Below are positions 41,776-51,894 of a stretch of 64,000 bases of DNA, in pieces; the first letter of the stretch is position 1; every line of letters begins with the position of its first letter. The notes below the pieces were generated by a model. That model was not told where the DNA came from. It saw only the letters and a list, made by a program, of their open reading frames with translations, and ran no database searches. The position numbers and the translations under genes are program-made. Source of the DNA: Conchocele bisecta (taxonomy: Eukaryota; Mollusca; Bivalvia; Lucinida; Thyasiridae). The stretch is from contig CM055273.1 of the NCBI GenBank assembly GCA_029237695.1, forward strand, positions 55,603,968 through 55,667,967, written 5' to 3'.

Positions 41776-41837
41776 TTTATATACGCATAGTTTATAAAAA
41801 ATAAATAAAAAATAACATTTTGTTCTTATAACCCACC

Positions 41838-41881
41838 CAATGTATACGTTGTTACCACGCATTTGAACCGTCTCGTTAAGG
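41838..41881. repeat. F hairpin, half copy
   Basis: 'GTATACGTTGTTACCACGCA' and 'TTTGAACCGTCTCGTTAAGG'; the second arm is lost, just before a composite E/F. Confidence 0.5.
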
Positions 41882-41895
41882 GGTAACAATGCATG

Positions 41896-42320
41896 TTTAT
41901 CCCGTCAACACAGTAAAACACGGTGCCGTGAAACATTTTTGATATCCAGTCAATACTATTTTTTGCATTTTACAGCTATTTGTAGGTGTTGACGGGATAA
42001 ATAGAATAGTAGGTTAGTGCCGTGAATGGGAAAAAATATCTGGCGCGGCACGGAAACGGGATGTGCTCGGCAGAGCCTCGCCCATCCCGTTTCCTGAGCC
42101 TTGCCAGATATTTTTTCCCATTCACGGCACTAACCTACTATTCTCTATTTATTTTCCTTATTTCTGAACCAAAGTATATGTTGTGACCACTCATTTGAAC
42201 CGTCTCGTCGAGACGGTTCAAATGAGTGGTAACAACATATACTTCTGATGAGAAATAAAGAAATTCTTGAGCCTTGCCGGATATTTTTCCCATTCACGGC
42301 ACTAACCTACTATTCTCTAT
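41896..42320 (-). mobile_element. Composite E/F element, copy 3 (inverted)
   Basis: Short E2 41896-42001, full E1 42002-42148, F 42150-42262, E1 arm to 42320. It reads as the exact reverse of 19129-19565 with the same 'AAGAATTTCTTTATTTCTCA' junction (here inverted). Confidence 0.9.
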
Positions 42321-42477
42321 ATACACTCTCACTAAGCAATAAATAAACTACTTGTAGATAGATAAAATACTGTTAGTACAGTTTGTTACCAGTACATCAA
42401 TATTCACAATGAAACTCATAAAACTCTTACACCTAAAAGGTGGAAACGAACAATTCGTGTCTGCAATTTTTATATGT

Positions 42478-42597
42478 GTCTTATTTCCCCAGCAAAACTA
42501 TGTTTTGACAGCACATGACAATCGTCTCGTTAGAGACGATTGTCATTCGCTGACAAAACATGTTTTCATTTGGAGAGAAAAAAAAGACACAGGAAAA
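42478..42597. repeat. Hairpin around CGTCTCGTTAGAGACG
   Basis: 'ACATGACAATCGTCTCGTTA' with its inverse, and outer pairs 'CTATGTTTTGACAGC' / 'GCTGACAAAACATG' and 'TGTGTCTT' / 'AAGACACA'. About 120 bp, single copy here. Confidence 0.7.
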
Positions 42598-42714
42598 AAA
42601 TAAACAGCAATCGTCAAAATTTAATTCAGTGTTGTACGTAACGGTTAAGGCGTTTTTTCTTGCAATGTACATGTGTTTGTTTAACATCTTACGCTTATCT
42701 AAGATAGACTGACA

Positions 42715-43134
42715 TTAACCCTTTCAACACTACATACCAGAGGCCGTTTCACTAAACTTCGTACGACTAAATTGTTCGTAAGTGCAAACTTATGATAGTC
42801 TGTAAATTTCGCATTAACAGTGTTTGCTTGCAAACGATTATTGAATTTACATTTATTGAGCATATGCAGCCTATGCTCAATAAATGTAAATCCATCAATT
42901 TAAATTTCCAGACGATCCTAAATTTGCACTTATGAACATTTTAGTCGTACGAACTTTAGTGAAACGGGCCCCTGTTTCCTAAACAGTGTAAAGCATGAGG
43001 AGGCGTCTCGTCAAGTTCTGCACCATTTGTGGGTATGTTTAAATGTTTACAGAATGATTCCCCTTTTCTTCATAAATACACAGTCTCAGCATTAACATGA
43101 ACTGGTTCATGTCAGTTAGGAGTGCAACGGTTAA
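42715..43134. mobile_element. L-like TTAA element containing a G insertion
   Basis: 'TTAACCCTTTCAACACTACA' begins at 42715 and 'GGAGTGCAACGGTTAA' ends at 43134. A complete G (42739-42972) sits inside. The remaining ~185 bp shows 'GGCGTCTCGTCAAG' but no clear L core. Confidence 0.5.
42739..42972 (+). mobile_element. Family G MITE, complete
   Basis: Ends 'AGGCCGTTTCACTAAACTTC' and 'TTAGTGAAACGGGCCCC'; core hairpin 42845-42893 'TTACATTTATTGAGCATATG'. 234 bp, no coding frame. Confidence 0.85.
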
Positions 43135-43985
43135 AGTTTGTTTGGAGTTATGTTTTAATTTCCGGCTTTGAACCAGTACATGTACCTCGACACATTCTCT
43201 ATACAAATATCGCCCATCTATAAGTGTTCACAAATATCGTTCATTATGTAGTGCTCTCAAATATCTCATCGATCATAATAATTAGCGTTTTCCGTTTAAA
43301 TAAAAAAGATATAAATGCATATGGGTATGCATATTTATAGTTCCTGTATATCAACAGCAAGTTACTAGAACCAGGTTGAATACTCGAAGACAAGATATAA
43401 TCCCGATTGATAAAACACGCAGTTTCTGGTATTCTATCGGAGTTTTATTTTATATTGCTGAGTTAATCTTTTTAAATAATAATAATGTAAATGCATACTT
43501 ATAAACATCAAATAGTACTTACGTTAATAGTTCCTGTGAATCAACAGCAAGTTAATGGAACTAACTTCGAAGACCAAAAATATAATCCCGATTGAAAATA
43601 AAACACAGGTCCTGCAATCGTTGACTTTCAGCTCCAAAAGACTGCCACCGTGCGAGGTAACTCTACTAAGCGAATGGGCCTATTAGCAGAAGCTCGCCTC
43701 CATTCTAATGCTGACAATGAAACCGTGGGTGATACCAATAAATTACAACGCCAGGTTACCACACATATAGCCACTTGCACGTCGCGAGCTACGTGTTCCA
43801 ATTGTCAACGATATCTTGTATTCAGATTGGCGCCAATCCACACTAACACTTCTGATTGTTAGTACGGGAGTATTCGTATCGTAACCAGGAAACCGCAAAG
43901 GGGTAATGCAGTTGATGACGTCATGATACCACGTGACGGTTTGTTTTGCACGCTGACCGCAACGGACGTTCACGATCATTGAACT
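43135..43985. other. Unassigned stretch with a ~190-bp spaced direct repeat
   Basis: 'ATAGTTCCTGTATATCAACA' (43336) and 'ATAGTTCCTGTGAATCAACA' (43528), each followed by 'GCAAGTTA' and 'TATAATCCCGATTG'. A 70-aa frame at 43650-43862 (starts MRGNSTKRMGLL) is the most protein-like small frame in the window, but no domain is recognised and it has no supported start or partner exon. Confidence 0.35.
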
Positions 43986-44097
43986 TCCATGGCAGGCATT
44001 GCCTCTTAGGGCATGAGGTTAAGCGGCTTAACCATTTCACTCACAAATATCCGTGACTTTTCCACGATAATTTTATGAAAATAGAGTTTTTATACAA

Positions 44098-44212
44098 TTG
44101 AACAATACTGGCAAATGCTGCAGATCCTGATGAGACGGCTCGTTACGAGCCGTCTCATCTGGATCTACAGTATTTGCACATATTGTCTTTAATGTCCGTA
44201 TAGTGTTGAAAG
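44098..44212. repeat. Family L core hairpin
   Basis: 'GCAGATCCTGATGAGACGGC' and inverse around 'CGTTACG'. Outer text 'AATGTCCGTATAGTGTTGAA' recalls the L interior; TTAA ends are lost or worn. Confidence 0.6.
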
Positions 44213-44228
44213 GCTAATGTGACTGTAC

Positions 44229-44632
44229 ATAGAGAATACCAGGCTAGTGTCTTTTGATATCAAGTTTATCAGGTAAGGCTAGGAAACGCGTAGGAATCCC
44301 GAGGCTTGCCGAGGAATTCCTACCGTTTCCGAGCCGAGCCTGATAAACTTGATATCAAAAGACACTAGCCTGGTATTCGATTTATCAGGTAACGGGTTTT
44401 GCTCGAAAATGACAACAGATGGCGTCGTTATCTATGGACAGAACGAGGACTTGTTTACGTTGCGTCATTACACTGACGTAATTCGGTAACGTCACGTGAC
44501 ATCATCCGACCAACGGAACGTCAGTTTCCACTTATTTGTAACCCGGATGTTTGTATCAAGTCAATGCCTCATACAACAATATGTTATCAGTCAGTACGTA
44601 TTCGTTCAATACAGGGCAGGTTACCTGATAAA
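44229..44632 (+). mobile_element. Family D element, copy 3 (D1+D2)
   Basis: D1 44229-44380, D2 44381-44632 ('TTTATCAGGTAACGGGTTTT' to 'GGGCAGGTTACCTGATAAA'). D2 holds 'GGTAACGTCACGTGACATCA' and 'GTAACCCGGATGTTTGTATC'. Confidence 0.85.
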
Positions 44633-44791
44633 TACAGCTATGAGGCAGCATATTTCTCATTCTAGAGTAGCATTACGTAAGTCAGTCCAACGCCTATCTA
44701 ATAGAGGTAGTATTCAAGTGTATTCACATTACAACCTAAAGTAAAGCATGACGCATGGTGATACAGTGTTTATTTATTTTACCAGGGTGTG

Positions 44792-45306
44792 GAATCACGT
44801 TGTTTCCGAACGACGTGACGTCATGTTTTAGATACGTTTACACTGAAATATCTGTCTAACGGAATGACTGATTGTTATGAAAATATCGCAGCAAATGCGA
44901 AGCTGTTTGACATTTATCGTACAGTTTTCTTTAATCTCATGAGTCTGTCGTTTTGGCGAAATTACCGAGAAAGTAAAGGAAAGTCTAGAACATGTGAATA
45001 TAAAATATAAAATATAACTGGTACTCGAGTATTCTTGAAAGTCATATTGTTTTGTAAAGAACTTTTAGTGCAGCCATCAGCACGTACGTCTTCGCCTTTG
45101 ATATCCTCTTTTATATCCTAATTCGATTTTAAATACAATTTACGCCGGAAAACGTTGTTTGGAAACCACTTGATCTCATGCCATGTAAACTGTCGAGATA
45201 TATTTTTGTTTGTGATAAACAAAGCAACTATCATAACAATGTTTTCGTATTTTTTGTAGACACGAGAGGTCAAAAATTATGTCAAGTCGTTCGGAAACCA
45301 CGTGAT
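44792..45306. mobile_element. Family FF element, copy 2
   Basis: Ends 'AATCACGTTGTTTCCGAACG' and 'GTTCGGAAACCACGTGATCA'. Interior 'GACGTGACGTCATGTTTTAG' and 'CGCAGCAAATGCGAAGCTGT' matches copy 1 (12849-13263). Confidence 0.65.
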
Positions 45307-45309
45307 CAG

Positions 45310-45590
45310 TAGTTCATTTGAGACACGACATGTGATTATGTACACCTTCGGGCATCTGCGTAATTTCATTAAATACGTTTACAAAATGTACACCATTTTT
45401 CGTAAATGGCGTCAACAATTGACAAAATGTTCAGAGTACATGCGGAATTATGTTCCGCATGTACTCTTAAAATGTTGTAAACTTTTGATTTAATTTATGA
45501 AATATATTGTAAATTGTGTTAACGTATTTAATGAAATTACGCAGATGTCTGAAGGTACAACATCCGATGGCGTGTCTCAATTCTATTTCA
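45310..45590. mobile_element. Family K element (CCTTCGG subfamily)
   Basis: 'TTTGAGACACGACATGTGAT' to 'GATGGCGTGTCTCAATTC', stem 'TTCAGAGTACATGCGGAATT' and inverse. It shares 'ACACCTTCGGGCATCTGCGT' with the copy at 14497. Confidence 0.8.
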
Positions 45591-45749
45591 ATTGTATGCT
45601 TGTTTGGTATAGAAAGAGAGAGAAGTCTACAGCTGATATGAATCACTTTCGTTGAAGATTCATTGACCAACTGCTGTTACGTTTACGTACTGAACGACGA
45701 CAGTGTCATGTCCCTATGTAAAGAAGTCCTCGTTGCTTTCACCGAAAAC

Positions 45750-46460
45750 AGCGATACAGTAGAACCTCTCAAAATCGGACACGCAGGTAATCTGTGTATC
45801 TTTAATTGTATGGGTTTCATTGGTGTATATGTATGATGATAATGCCTGTTCAAGTTCGCGAAGCACAGCCGCATACCTTGACTTAGCCATATGTCTGATT
45901 TACAGTGGAACATCCCAGGGTGTCCGGTTTAAAGAGGTTACACTGTAACTTGCGCAGTTCATAGTACAGTAGAACCTCTCTGAACCGGACACCTTGGCGA
46001 CGCCATTTCGTTTAATTTAGTTGGGTTTCACTGTCATTTCTTTCATTATCGTGTCTTTTCGAGATTGAAAATGACAAAAAAATGTTCATGGATCGCTTAA
46101 TTACAGTAGAACCTCTCTAAACCGGACACCCTGGCGACCCCATTGCGTTTAATTTAGTTGGGTTTCACTGTCATTTCTTTCATTGTCGTGTCTTTTCATG
46201 ATAGAAGAATACAAAAACTGTTCTTGGAGCGCTTAATTACAGTGGAACCTCTCTAAACCGGACACCCTGGGAGGTCCCCAGGTTGTCCGGTTTAGAGATG
46301 TTCCAATGTAAATCTGGCCGCATTGTAACATTCTGATACGTATTTGGATGATTTGAACTGATGGATATACATTATCATCTAATATAAAAGAAACCCATCA
46401 CACATAAGATCACAGACGGTATATTGGTGTTCGGTTTAGAGATGTTTCACTGTATATGTG
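45750..46460. repeat. Cluster of family H elements (west)
   Basis: H halves or hairpins at 45757, 45901-45947, 45968, 46103, 46237-46311 and 46432. Two neighbouring units (45966-46095 and 46101-46235) repeat 'GGGTTTCACTGTCATTTCTT' and 'CGTGTCTTTTC', a ~135-bp tandem duplication. Confidence 0.75.
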
Positions 46461-46504
46461 TCTAGATAGTTACGTGATTTGGATAACGTGCAGTCGTGTG
46501 AAAT

Positions 46505-46882
46505 CTACGGAGCCCCGCAGTGGACGTAGAATTCTTTTTTTTTATTAATTCGTTCCCACGAAATAACAATCCGTTCCCTAAATTTAATAATTCGTTCCCA
46601 CGAATTAACAATTCGTTCCCTCAATTTAACAATTCGTTCCCACGGGAACGAATTGTTAATTCGTGGGAACGAATTGCTATATCGTGGGAACGAATTGTTA
46701 ATTCGAGGGAACGAATTGTTAATTCGAGGGAAAAAATTGTTAAATTGAGGGAACGATTGTTATTTCGTGGGAACGAATTGTTAATTCGAGGGAACGAATT
46801 GTTAAATTGAGGGAACGAATTGTTATTCGTGGGAACGAATTAATAAAAAAAAATCCATGTCCCCTGCGGGGCTCCGTAGGAA
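46505..46882. mobile_element. Family R 21-bp iteron palindrome, copy 2
   Basis: Ends 'CTACGGAGCCCCGCAGTGGA' and 'CCCCTGCGGGGCTCCGTAGG'. TTCGTTCCC units at 21-bp spacing on the left, inverted units (GGGAACGAATTGTTA) on the right, switching at 'TTCCCACGGGAA' (~46636). The right arm has more units than the left. Confidence 0.9.
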
Positions 46883-46923
46883 TCACCTGGCTTCAGAACG
46901 TGATGATGTAATGCTCATGTAAT

Positions 46924-47038
46924 GTATCCCGCCAACACAGTGCGTATGTGCCGTGAAACACGGTGCCGTGAAACATTTTTGATATCCTGTCAATACGACC
47001 TACTCACTGCGTATGAATATGTGCGATTGCCACGTCTG
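46924..47038 (-). mobile_element. Family E2 fragment
   Basis: 'TATCCCGCCAACACAGTGCG' to 'CACTGCGTATGAATATGTGC', long form, without E1. An M scrap follows at ~47058-47120. Confidence 0.65.
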
Positions 47039-47174
47039 TGGCCATCGTAGTCCAATATCAGCCTACACACCGCGCAGTCTGAACATGACATACGCTGATT
47101 GTCATTCAGTCACTCATTAATTATTACTGCCATCAGCAAATATACAGTAGAACCCCTCGGACACCGGAAATATT

Positions 47175-47664
47175 TGTATACAGTGGAACCTCTCTAATCC
47201 GGACACCAAGAAAACCTCCATGACCTCATGCTCGATGAGTTTCTTGGTCATTTATCTCAGGTGATAAATAGAGAATATTAGGTTAGTGCCGTGAATGGGA
47301 AAAAATATCTGGCAAGGCTCAGGAAACAGGATGGGCGAGGCTCTGCCGAGCACATCCCGTTTCCGTGCCGCGCCAGATATGTGTTCCCATTCACGGCACT
47401 AACCTACTATTCTATTTATCCCGTTAACACCTAAAAATGGCTGTAAAATGCAAAAATAGTATTGACTGGATATCAAAAATGTTTCACGGCACCGTGTTTC
47501 ACGGCACATACGCACTGTGTTGACGGGATAATGTATGTTAGTGATCTCATAGCACACACATATAGCTCAGAATGAGCAAATGCCTGATTTACAGTGAAAC
47601 CTTTCTAAGCCGGACACCCTGGGGACCTCCCAGGGTGTCCGGTTTAGAGAGGTTTCACTGTACT
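47175..47664 (+). mobile_element. Extended family H element split by E
   Basis: Left 'CAGTGGAACCTCTCTAATCC' to 'TTTATCTCAGGTGATAA' (47267), right resumes 'ATAATGTATGTTAGTGATCT' (47528) and ends in hairpin 47590-47664. Intact relatives read 'CAGGCGATAATGTCACG' (35926) across this point. Confidence 0.8.
47268..47531 (+). mobile_element. Family E element, copy inside H
   Basis: E1 47268-47414 and short E2 47415-47531. ATAA lies immediately left (47264-47267) and again at the right edge (47528-47531), so a 4-bp duplication is possible, but the right-hand GATAA is also present at every other E end. Confidence 0.85.
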
Positions 47665-47765
47665 TAATTAGGGTGGGCTTAGTTTAGAGGTATCAACTAT
47701 GCTAATGTGTGTTCCTGTTCTCAAAGAACACACTCATTTGTTGTAGTGTTTATTTACCTGTTTTC

Positions 47766-47815
47766 CAGTGGAACATCTCTAAAGCGGACACCCTGGGATC
47801 AGAGACGTTCCACTG
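47766..47815. repeat. Family H fragment
   Basis: 'CAGTGGAACATCTCTAAAGC' with a shortened right arm, 'GATCAGAGACGTTCCACTG'. Confidence 0.6.
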
Positions 47816-48084
47816 CATTAGATTGTATCCATAGTGGTTGAATTTACAAGGGAATTAGATTATGGCAAATATCACGATGTACATTTTTCAGCTGGTGGCT
47901 AAAACAAGACTATTGGCTTTAAATTAGCCGATATGCCGGTATGTGTTCGGCATTTGCATATCCAAATACTGTCTCGCCAGGATTGTGATGTTTCCAAGTA
48001 GATACACTATGCTTCACACCTTACACATTCCAGTCACGTAGCTAATGGAGGTATATGTCGTATGGAAACTGTTTTTCAACTACT

Positions 48085-48605
48085 GTCTGTTTCACGAAAG
48101 CTGCCCAAATTGTACTGCTATATAAACAATTCAAAAACAATATTTTTTTCGATAATATTAAATTAATGGAAAATTTAAGAATGAGCCTTCTTTTTATTTC
48201 GTGAAATTTGGTCAAATATTGATTTTATTGCGAAAAAAACAATTTCCCCATGTTAAATGCCCATAGACATCTTCACAGAGTGAAGATGTCTATGGGGATT
48301 TAACATGGGGAAATATTTTAGAATTTCAGAAATACTGGACCGATTTTCAAAATTTAACTTTTGTTTTCTTAGTTAGATCATTTCCAAGCTATCTATTTTT
48401 TCGTTTTTTAGCTCCTCCCACACTTCTCTACCTCTTTTTCCCCCATGTTAAGTTCCCATAGACAAATGAATTTTTCGTAATAAAATCAATATTTGACCGA
48501 ATTTCACGAAATAAAAAGAAGGCTCATTCTTAAATTTTGATAAAATTTAATATTATCGAAAAAAATATTGTAAAATTTGGGCAGGTTTCGTGAAACAGAC
48601 AGTAG
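48085..48605. mobile_element. Family U element, copy 2
   Basis: Ends 'CTACTGTCTGTTTCACGAAA' and 'TTTCGTGAAACAGACAGTAG' are exact inverses. Central perfect hairpin 48270-48294, 'GACATCTTCACAGAGTGAAG', nested in 'ATGTTAAATGCCCATA' / 'TATGGGGATTTAACAT'. Non-coding. Confidence 0.85.
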
Positions 48606-48796
48606 ACATAAATGTGTCATTGGCCCGTTTTTGTTGTTGTTGTTTTTTTCTAGAGATAAAAAAACCCGGTGATTGGATTTGTGAACGACGGTTGACGGGC
48701 GGCTGCAGCGACGGCGGAGGCAATGTCCACAATGTTCAGTTACTCCGTTTAACACATTTGTAACGGTCCATTTTCAGGCGATATATTTAGTTTCAA

Positions 48797-49017
48797 CTAC
48801 TGTGAAACCTCTCTAAACCGGACACCCCGGGAGGTCCCCAGGGTGTCCGGCTTAGAGAGGTTTCACTGTACATCAGGCATTTGATCATTGTGAGCCATAG
48901 GCGTGTGCTATGCAATCACGAACAGACATTATCACCTGAGATAAATGACCAGGAAACTCATAAAAAATAGCATCACAGGTGTTTTATGGGTGTCTGATTT
49001 AATGGGCTTTCACTGCA
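48797..49017 (-). mobile_element. Extended family H element, intact, inverted
   Basis: Hairpin 48797-48870, then 'TGTGAGCCATAGGCGTGTGC', 'ACATTATCACCTGAGATAAA', 'CATCACAGGTGTTTTATGGG' to the terminal 'GGGCTTTCACTG'. This copy shows the empty site of the E insertion at 47268. Confidence 0.8.
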
Positions 49018-49156
49018 TGATAATTTGGCTGCTTCTAAAATTTCATTCAATAAATGTTTTTTTCACATTGCTGGGCCCTTTGAAATATGTTCAGTTGCTG
49101 TGTTTCGCAAATGTGTAAGGGTCCACTTTCAGTTTCCACTAACCGATTTTAACCAG

Positions 49157-49556
49157 TAGCCTATTTCACCAACATTGCAAAGTATACTTTTCCAGCAAAG
49201 TATACTTTGAGGGAGAAATTTTCAATTTTAGGATAAATTTATTAATTTTTATTATACTGAATTTATTACATTATCACAGCCATTTTGGCTGTGATAATGT
49301 AATAAATTCAGTATAATAATTCTGCATACTTTTGATCATCAAACATATGCAGTCGTTAGTTGTATATTAAATAATGCATTTCGGGGGAAATAATTGATTA
49401 CTCCCTCAAAGTATACTTAGCTAGATCAGTAGCTTAGCACCTTTGTCTTTGTGGCAGTAGAGAGTGCTGTCGTTAGTTATACATGTATATGAAATAATGC
49501 ATTTCAGGAAAAATAAAAACAAAAAAGTATACTTTGCAATGTTGGTGAAATAGACA
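49157..49556. mobile_element. Family B MITE, copy 2 (right side duplicated)
   Basis: 'AGCCTATTTCACCAACATTG' to 'CAATGTTGGTGAAATAGAC'. The right arm is extended by a second partial copy of 'ATGAAATAATGCATTTCAGG' text (49360-49385 and 49490-49515). Confidence 0.8.
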
Positions 49557-49760
49557 ACTGGTCCTGCATGAGCTTTCTGTCTAACACAATACAAAATCGT
49601 GCGTTATCTGACATTGACCTGCTTTTTTCCGCTTCGATAACTTAATCATTTTCAATTTTAAGGTTTTGTATTCTAAGTCTAAAATCCGGCCTTCCTGGCT
49701 CTGCCTCATTTCTTGTTTTATATACTAATTTAATAAACGGAGATCCGCTATACACATACA

Positions 49761-50101
49761 TTTATCCCGTCAACACAGTGCGTATGTAACGTGAAACACG
49801 GTGCCGTAAAACATTGTTGATATCCTGTCAATGCGACCTAATCACTGCGTAAGAATATGTGCGGTTGCCATACTAGTCGATTCTCCGATTTTGAGATGCG
49901 ACTGGGGTTATTTTTGGCATTTTAAAGCTATTTGTAGTGGTGACGGGATAAATAGAATAGTAGGTTAGTGATACGTGAATGAGAAAACATATATGGCGCG
50001 GCACGGAAACGGGATGTGCTCGGCAGAGCCTCGCCCATCCCGTTTCCTAAGCCTTGCCAGATATGCTTTCCCATTCACGGCACTAACCTACTATTCTCTA
50101 T
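49761..50101 (-). mobile_element. Family E element, long E2, inverted
   Basis: E2 49761-49953 with 'TTGAGATGCGACTGGGGTTA', then E1 to 50101 with 'GAAACGGGATGTGCTCGGCA' and 'CCTAAGCCTTGCCAGATATG'. Confidence 0.85.
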
Positions 50102-50282
50102 ATATTCATCGCAAATCGAACGTTCATGTACATTATGTGATATTGTTTTGATTAGGCTGCTAATCTGTCTGATCACCCGTATTGCCATCACCAATAATAT
50201 TACATCTTAAACACGCTTGTTCGTATGTAGAAGCTCTATGTCGGACTTTAACGAAACACTCCACTGACGAGTTCACTTTATT

Positions 50283-50345
50283 TGCGGGCAGTAACTCTGC
50301 GAAACTCCCGCGCGATGCGGGAGTTTTGCAGAGTTAGTGCCCGCA
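50283..50345. repeat. Strong hairpin, 63 bp
   Basis: 'TGCGGGCAGTAACTCTGCGA' pairs with 'TGCAGAGTTAGTGCCCGCA'; inner 'AACTCCCGC' / 'GCGGGAGTT'. A ~90-bp imperfect direct repeat follows (50352-50500, 'GTGATGATACTGTCTGGTTA' twice). Confidence 0.8.
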
Positions 50346-50534
50346 GCTATCTTGAGTTGTGATATGATTCGCCGCAATTACATGAAATGTGTGATGATAC
50401 TGTCTGGTTATCAGTGTGCGTAAAACTCACATGTATGATGTAATTCGCTGAAATCACATGTAATCGGTGATGATACTGTCTGGTTATCATAGTGCGCGAA
50501 GCGAAACATGTATTTGGTCGAGTGTCCATGTACT

Positions 50535-51060
50535 TGAACCTGTCGAACCTCTCTGAAACGGACGCACATGGTGTCCGGTTTACAGAGGTTCTAGTTCCGA
50601 GAGTGTCCGGTCTAGAGAAGTTCCACTACAGTGAAATCTCTCTCCGGACACCCTGGGAGGTCCACAGGGTGTCCGGTTTGGAGAGACTCCACTGTAAAGC
50701 AGGCATACGTTACTTTATATATGTTTGTATTATTATGCCTAGAATCAATGGTATTATAATTATTTGAGAGAAGATAGCTAAGCCACATTGAAAATGCGTA
50801 CCTGTCTTAGCTATAGGTTGCGGGTGTGAACAAGATACAAGTTTATACCTCTCTAAACCGGACACCATGGGAGGTCCCCAGGGTATCCGGTTTAGATAGG
50901 CTCCACTGTAAATCAGGCATACGGGCACCACAAAACTGGTATATGTGGTTTGTGATTATAAACTTACGTTATCAGCGGTGAGAGATGACAATAAACACAT
51001 ACACTTAAGTAGACATAGCCTTAGACGGGTGTCCGGTTTAGAGAGGTTCCAATATACGGG
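50535..51060. repeat. Cluster of family H elements (centre)
   Basis: H halves or hairpins at 50545-50592, 50600-50627, 50632-50697, 50851-50911 and 51025-51050. Several are tail to tail without interior. Confidence 0.75.
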
Positions 51061-51464
51061 AATGCGGAATCCCAACCAATCGTTATCCTAATTTCCCGTT
51101 GTTCCTCGGTCCGTTGCCAAGATTATACATATCGAATGTATGAACAGTATTTTACTAACAGATTCAGTATTCACTGAAGGAATATTCCTACGAACTGATT
51201 TCATGACGCCAATACCATATGGGGCTACGGATTTGTCAACATTTAATGTGGCAACTGTGAATTACACGCCCGCCCGCGGTTTCTTAATAAGGTCTACAGC
51301 TCGGCGGTCCTCAAGCTCCAGTTTTGTTTATCCATTATAGATGAGTCTTATAAATAGGTTAATGGAACTTGTAAACTCATGAGTAATTTCTCGTAGAGCA
51401 TTTTCTGGGTCACGTAGTGTTAGATTTGACTATAAACCGGCAAACATCGCTTATCTCCATCCAG

Positions 51465-51830
51465 GGTGTCCGGTTTATAGAGGTCTTCGTTCCGAGGGCG
51501 ACATGTTTAGCGATATTCTAGCTCCGAGGGGGTCAGGTCTAGAGGTATAGTGAAACCTCTCTAATCCGGACACCCTGTGAGGTCCCCAGGGTGTCCGGCT
51601 TAGAGAGGTTTCATTGTAAATTAGGTATTTTATCATTCTGAGCAATAGTTGTGTGATATGCGATCACGAGCAGACATTATCACCGGAGATAATGACATAG
51701 AAACTCATCAAAAATAACATCACATGCGTTTTCTTGGTGTCCGGTTTAGAGGCGTTCCACTGTATAGCTAACATCACAGGTGTTTTATTGGTGTCCGGTT
51801 TAGAGGGGTTCCACTGTATTCTAGCTACAT
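51465..51830. mobile_element. Family H pair, extended and duplicated
   Basis: H end at 51468; full hairpin 51547-51618 ('CTCTCTAATCCGGACACCCT'); interior 'TCATTCTGAGCAATAGTTGT', 'ACATTATCACCGGAGATAAT'; two successive 3' ends at 51738-51762 and 51788-51818 differing by 'AACATCACA' duplications. Confidence 0.75.
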
Positions 51831-51894
51831 GTGAATGAGGAATCGACACCAATTGTTGTCATAATGTCACGTTTGTCAGTACGTTGCCTAGATT

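Noticed and set aside
43650..43862. 70-aa frame that reads somewhat protein-like
   Set aside because: Short, no recognised family, no neighbouring exon that could be justified; kept only as a note in the unassigned stretch.
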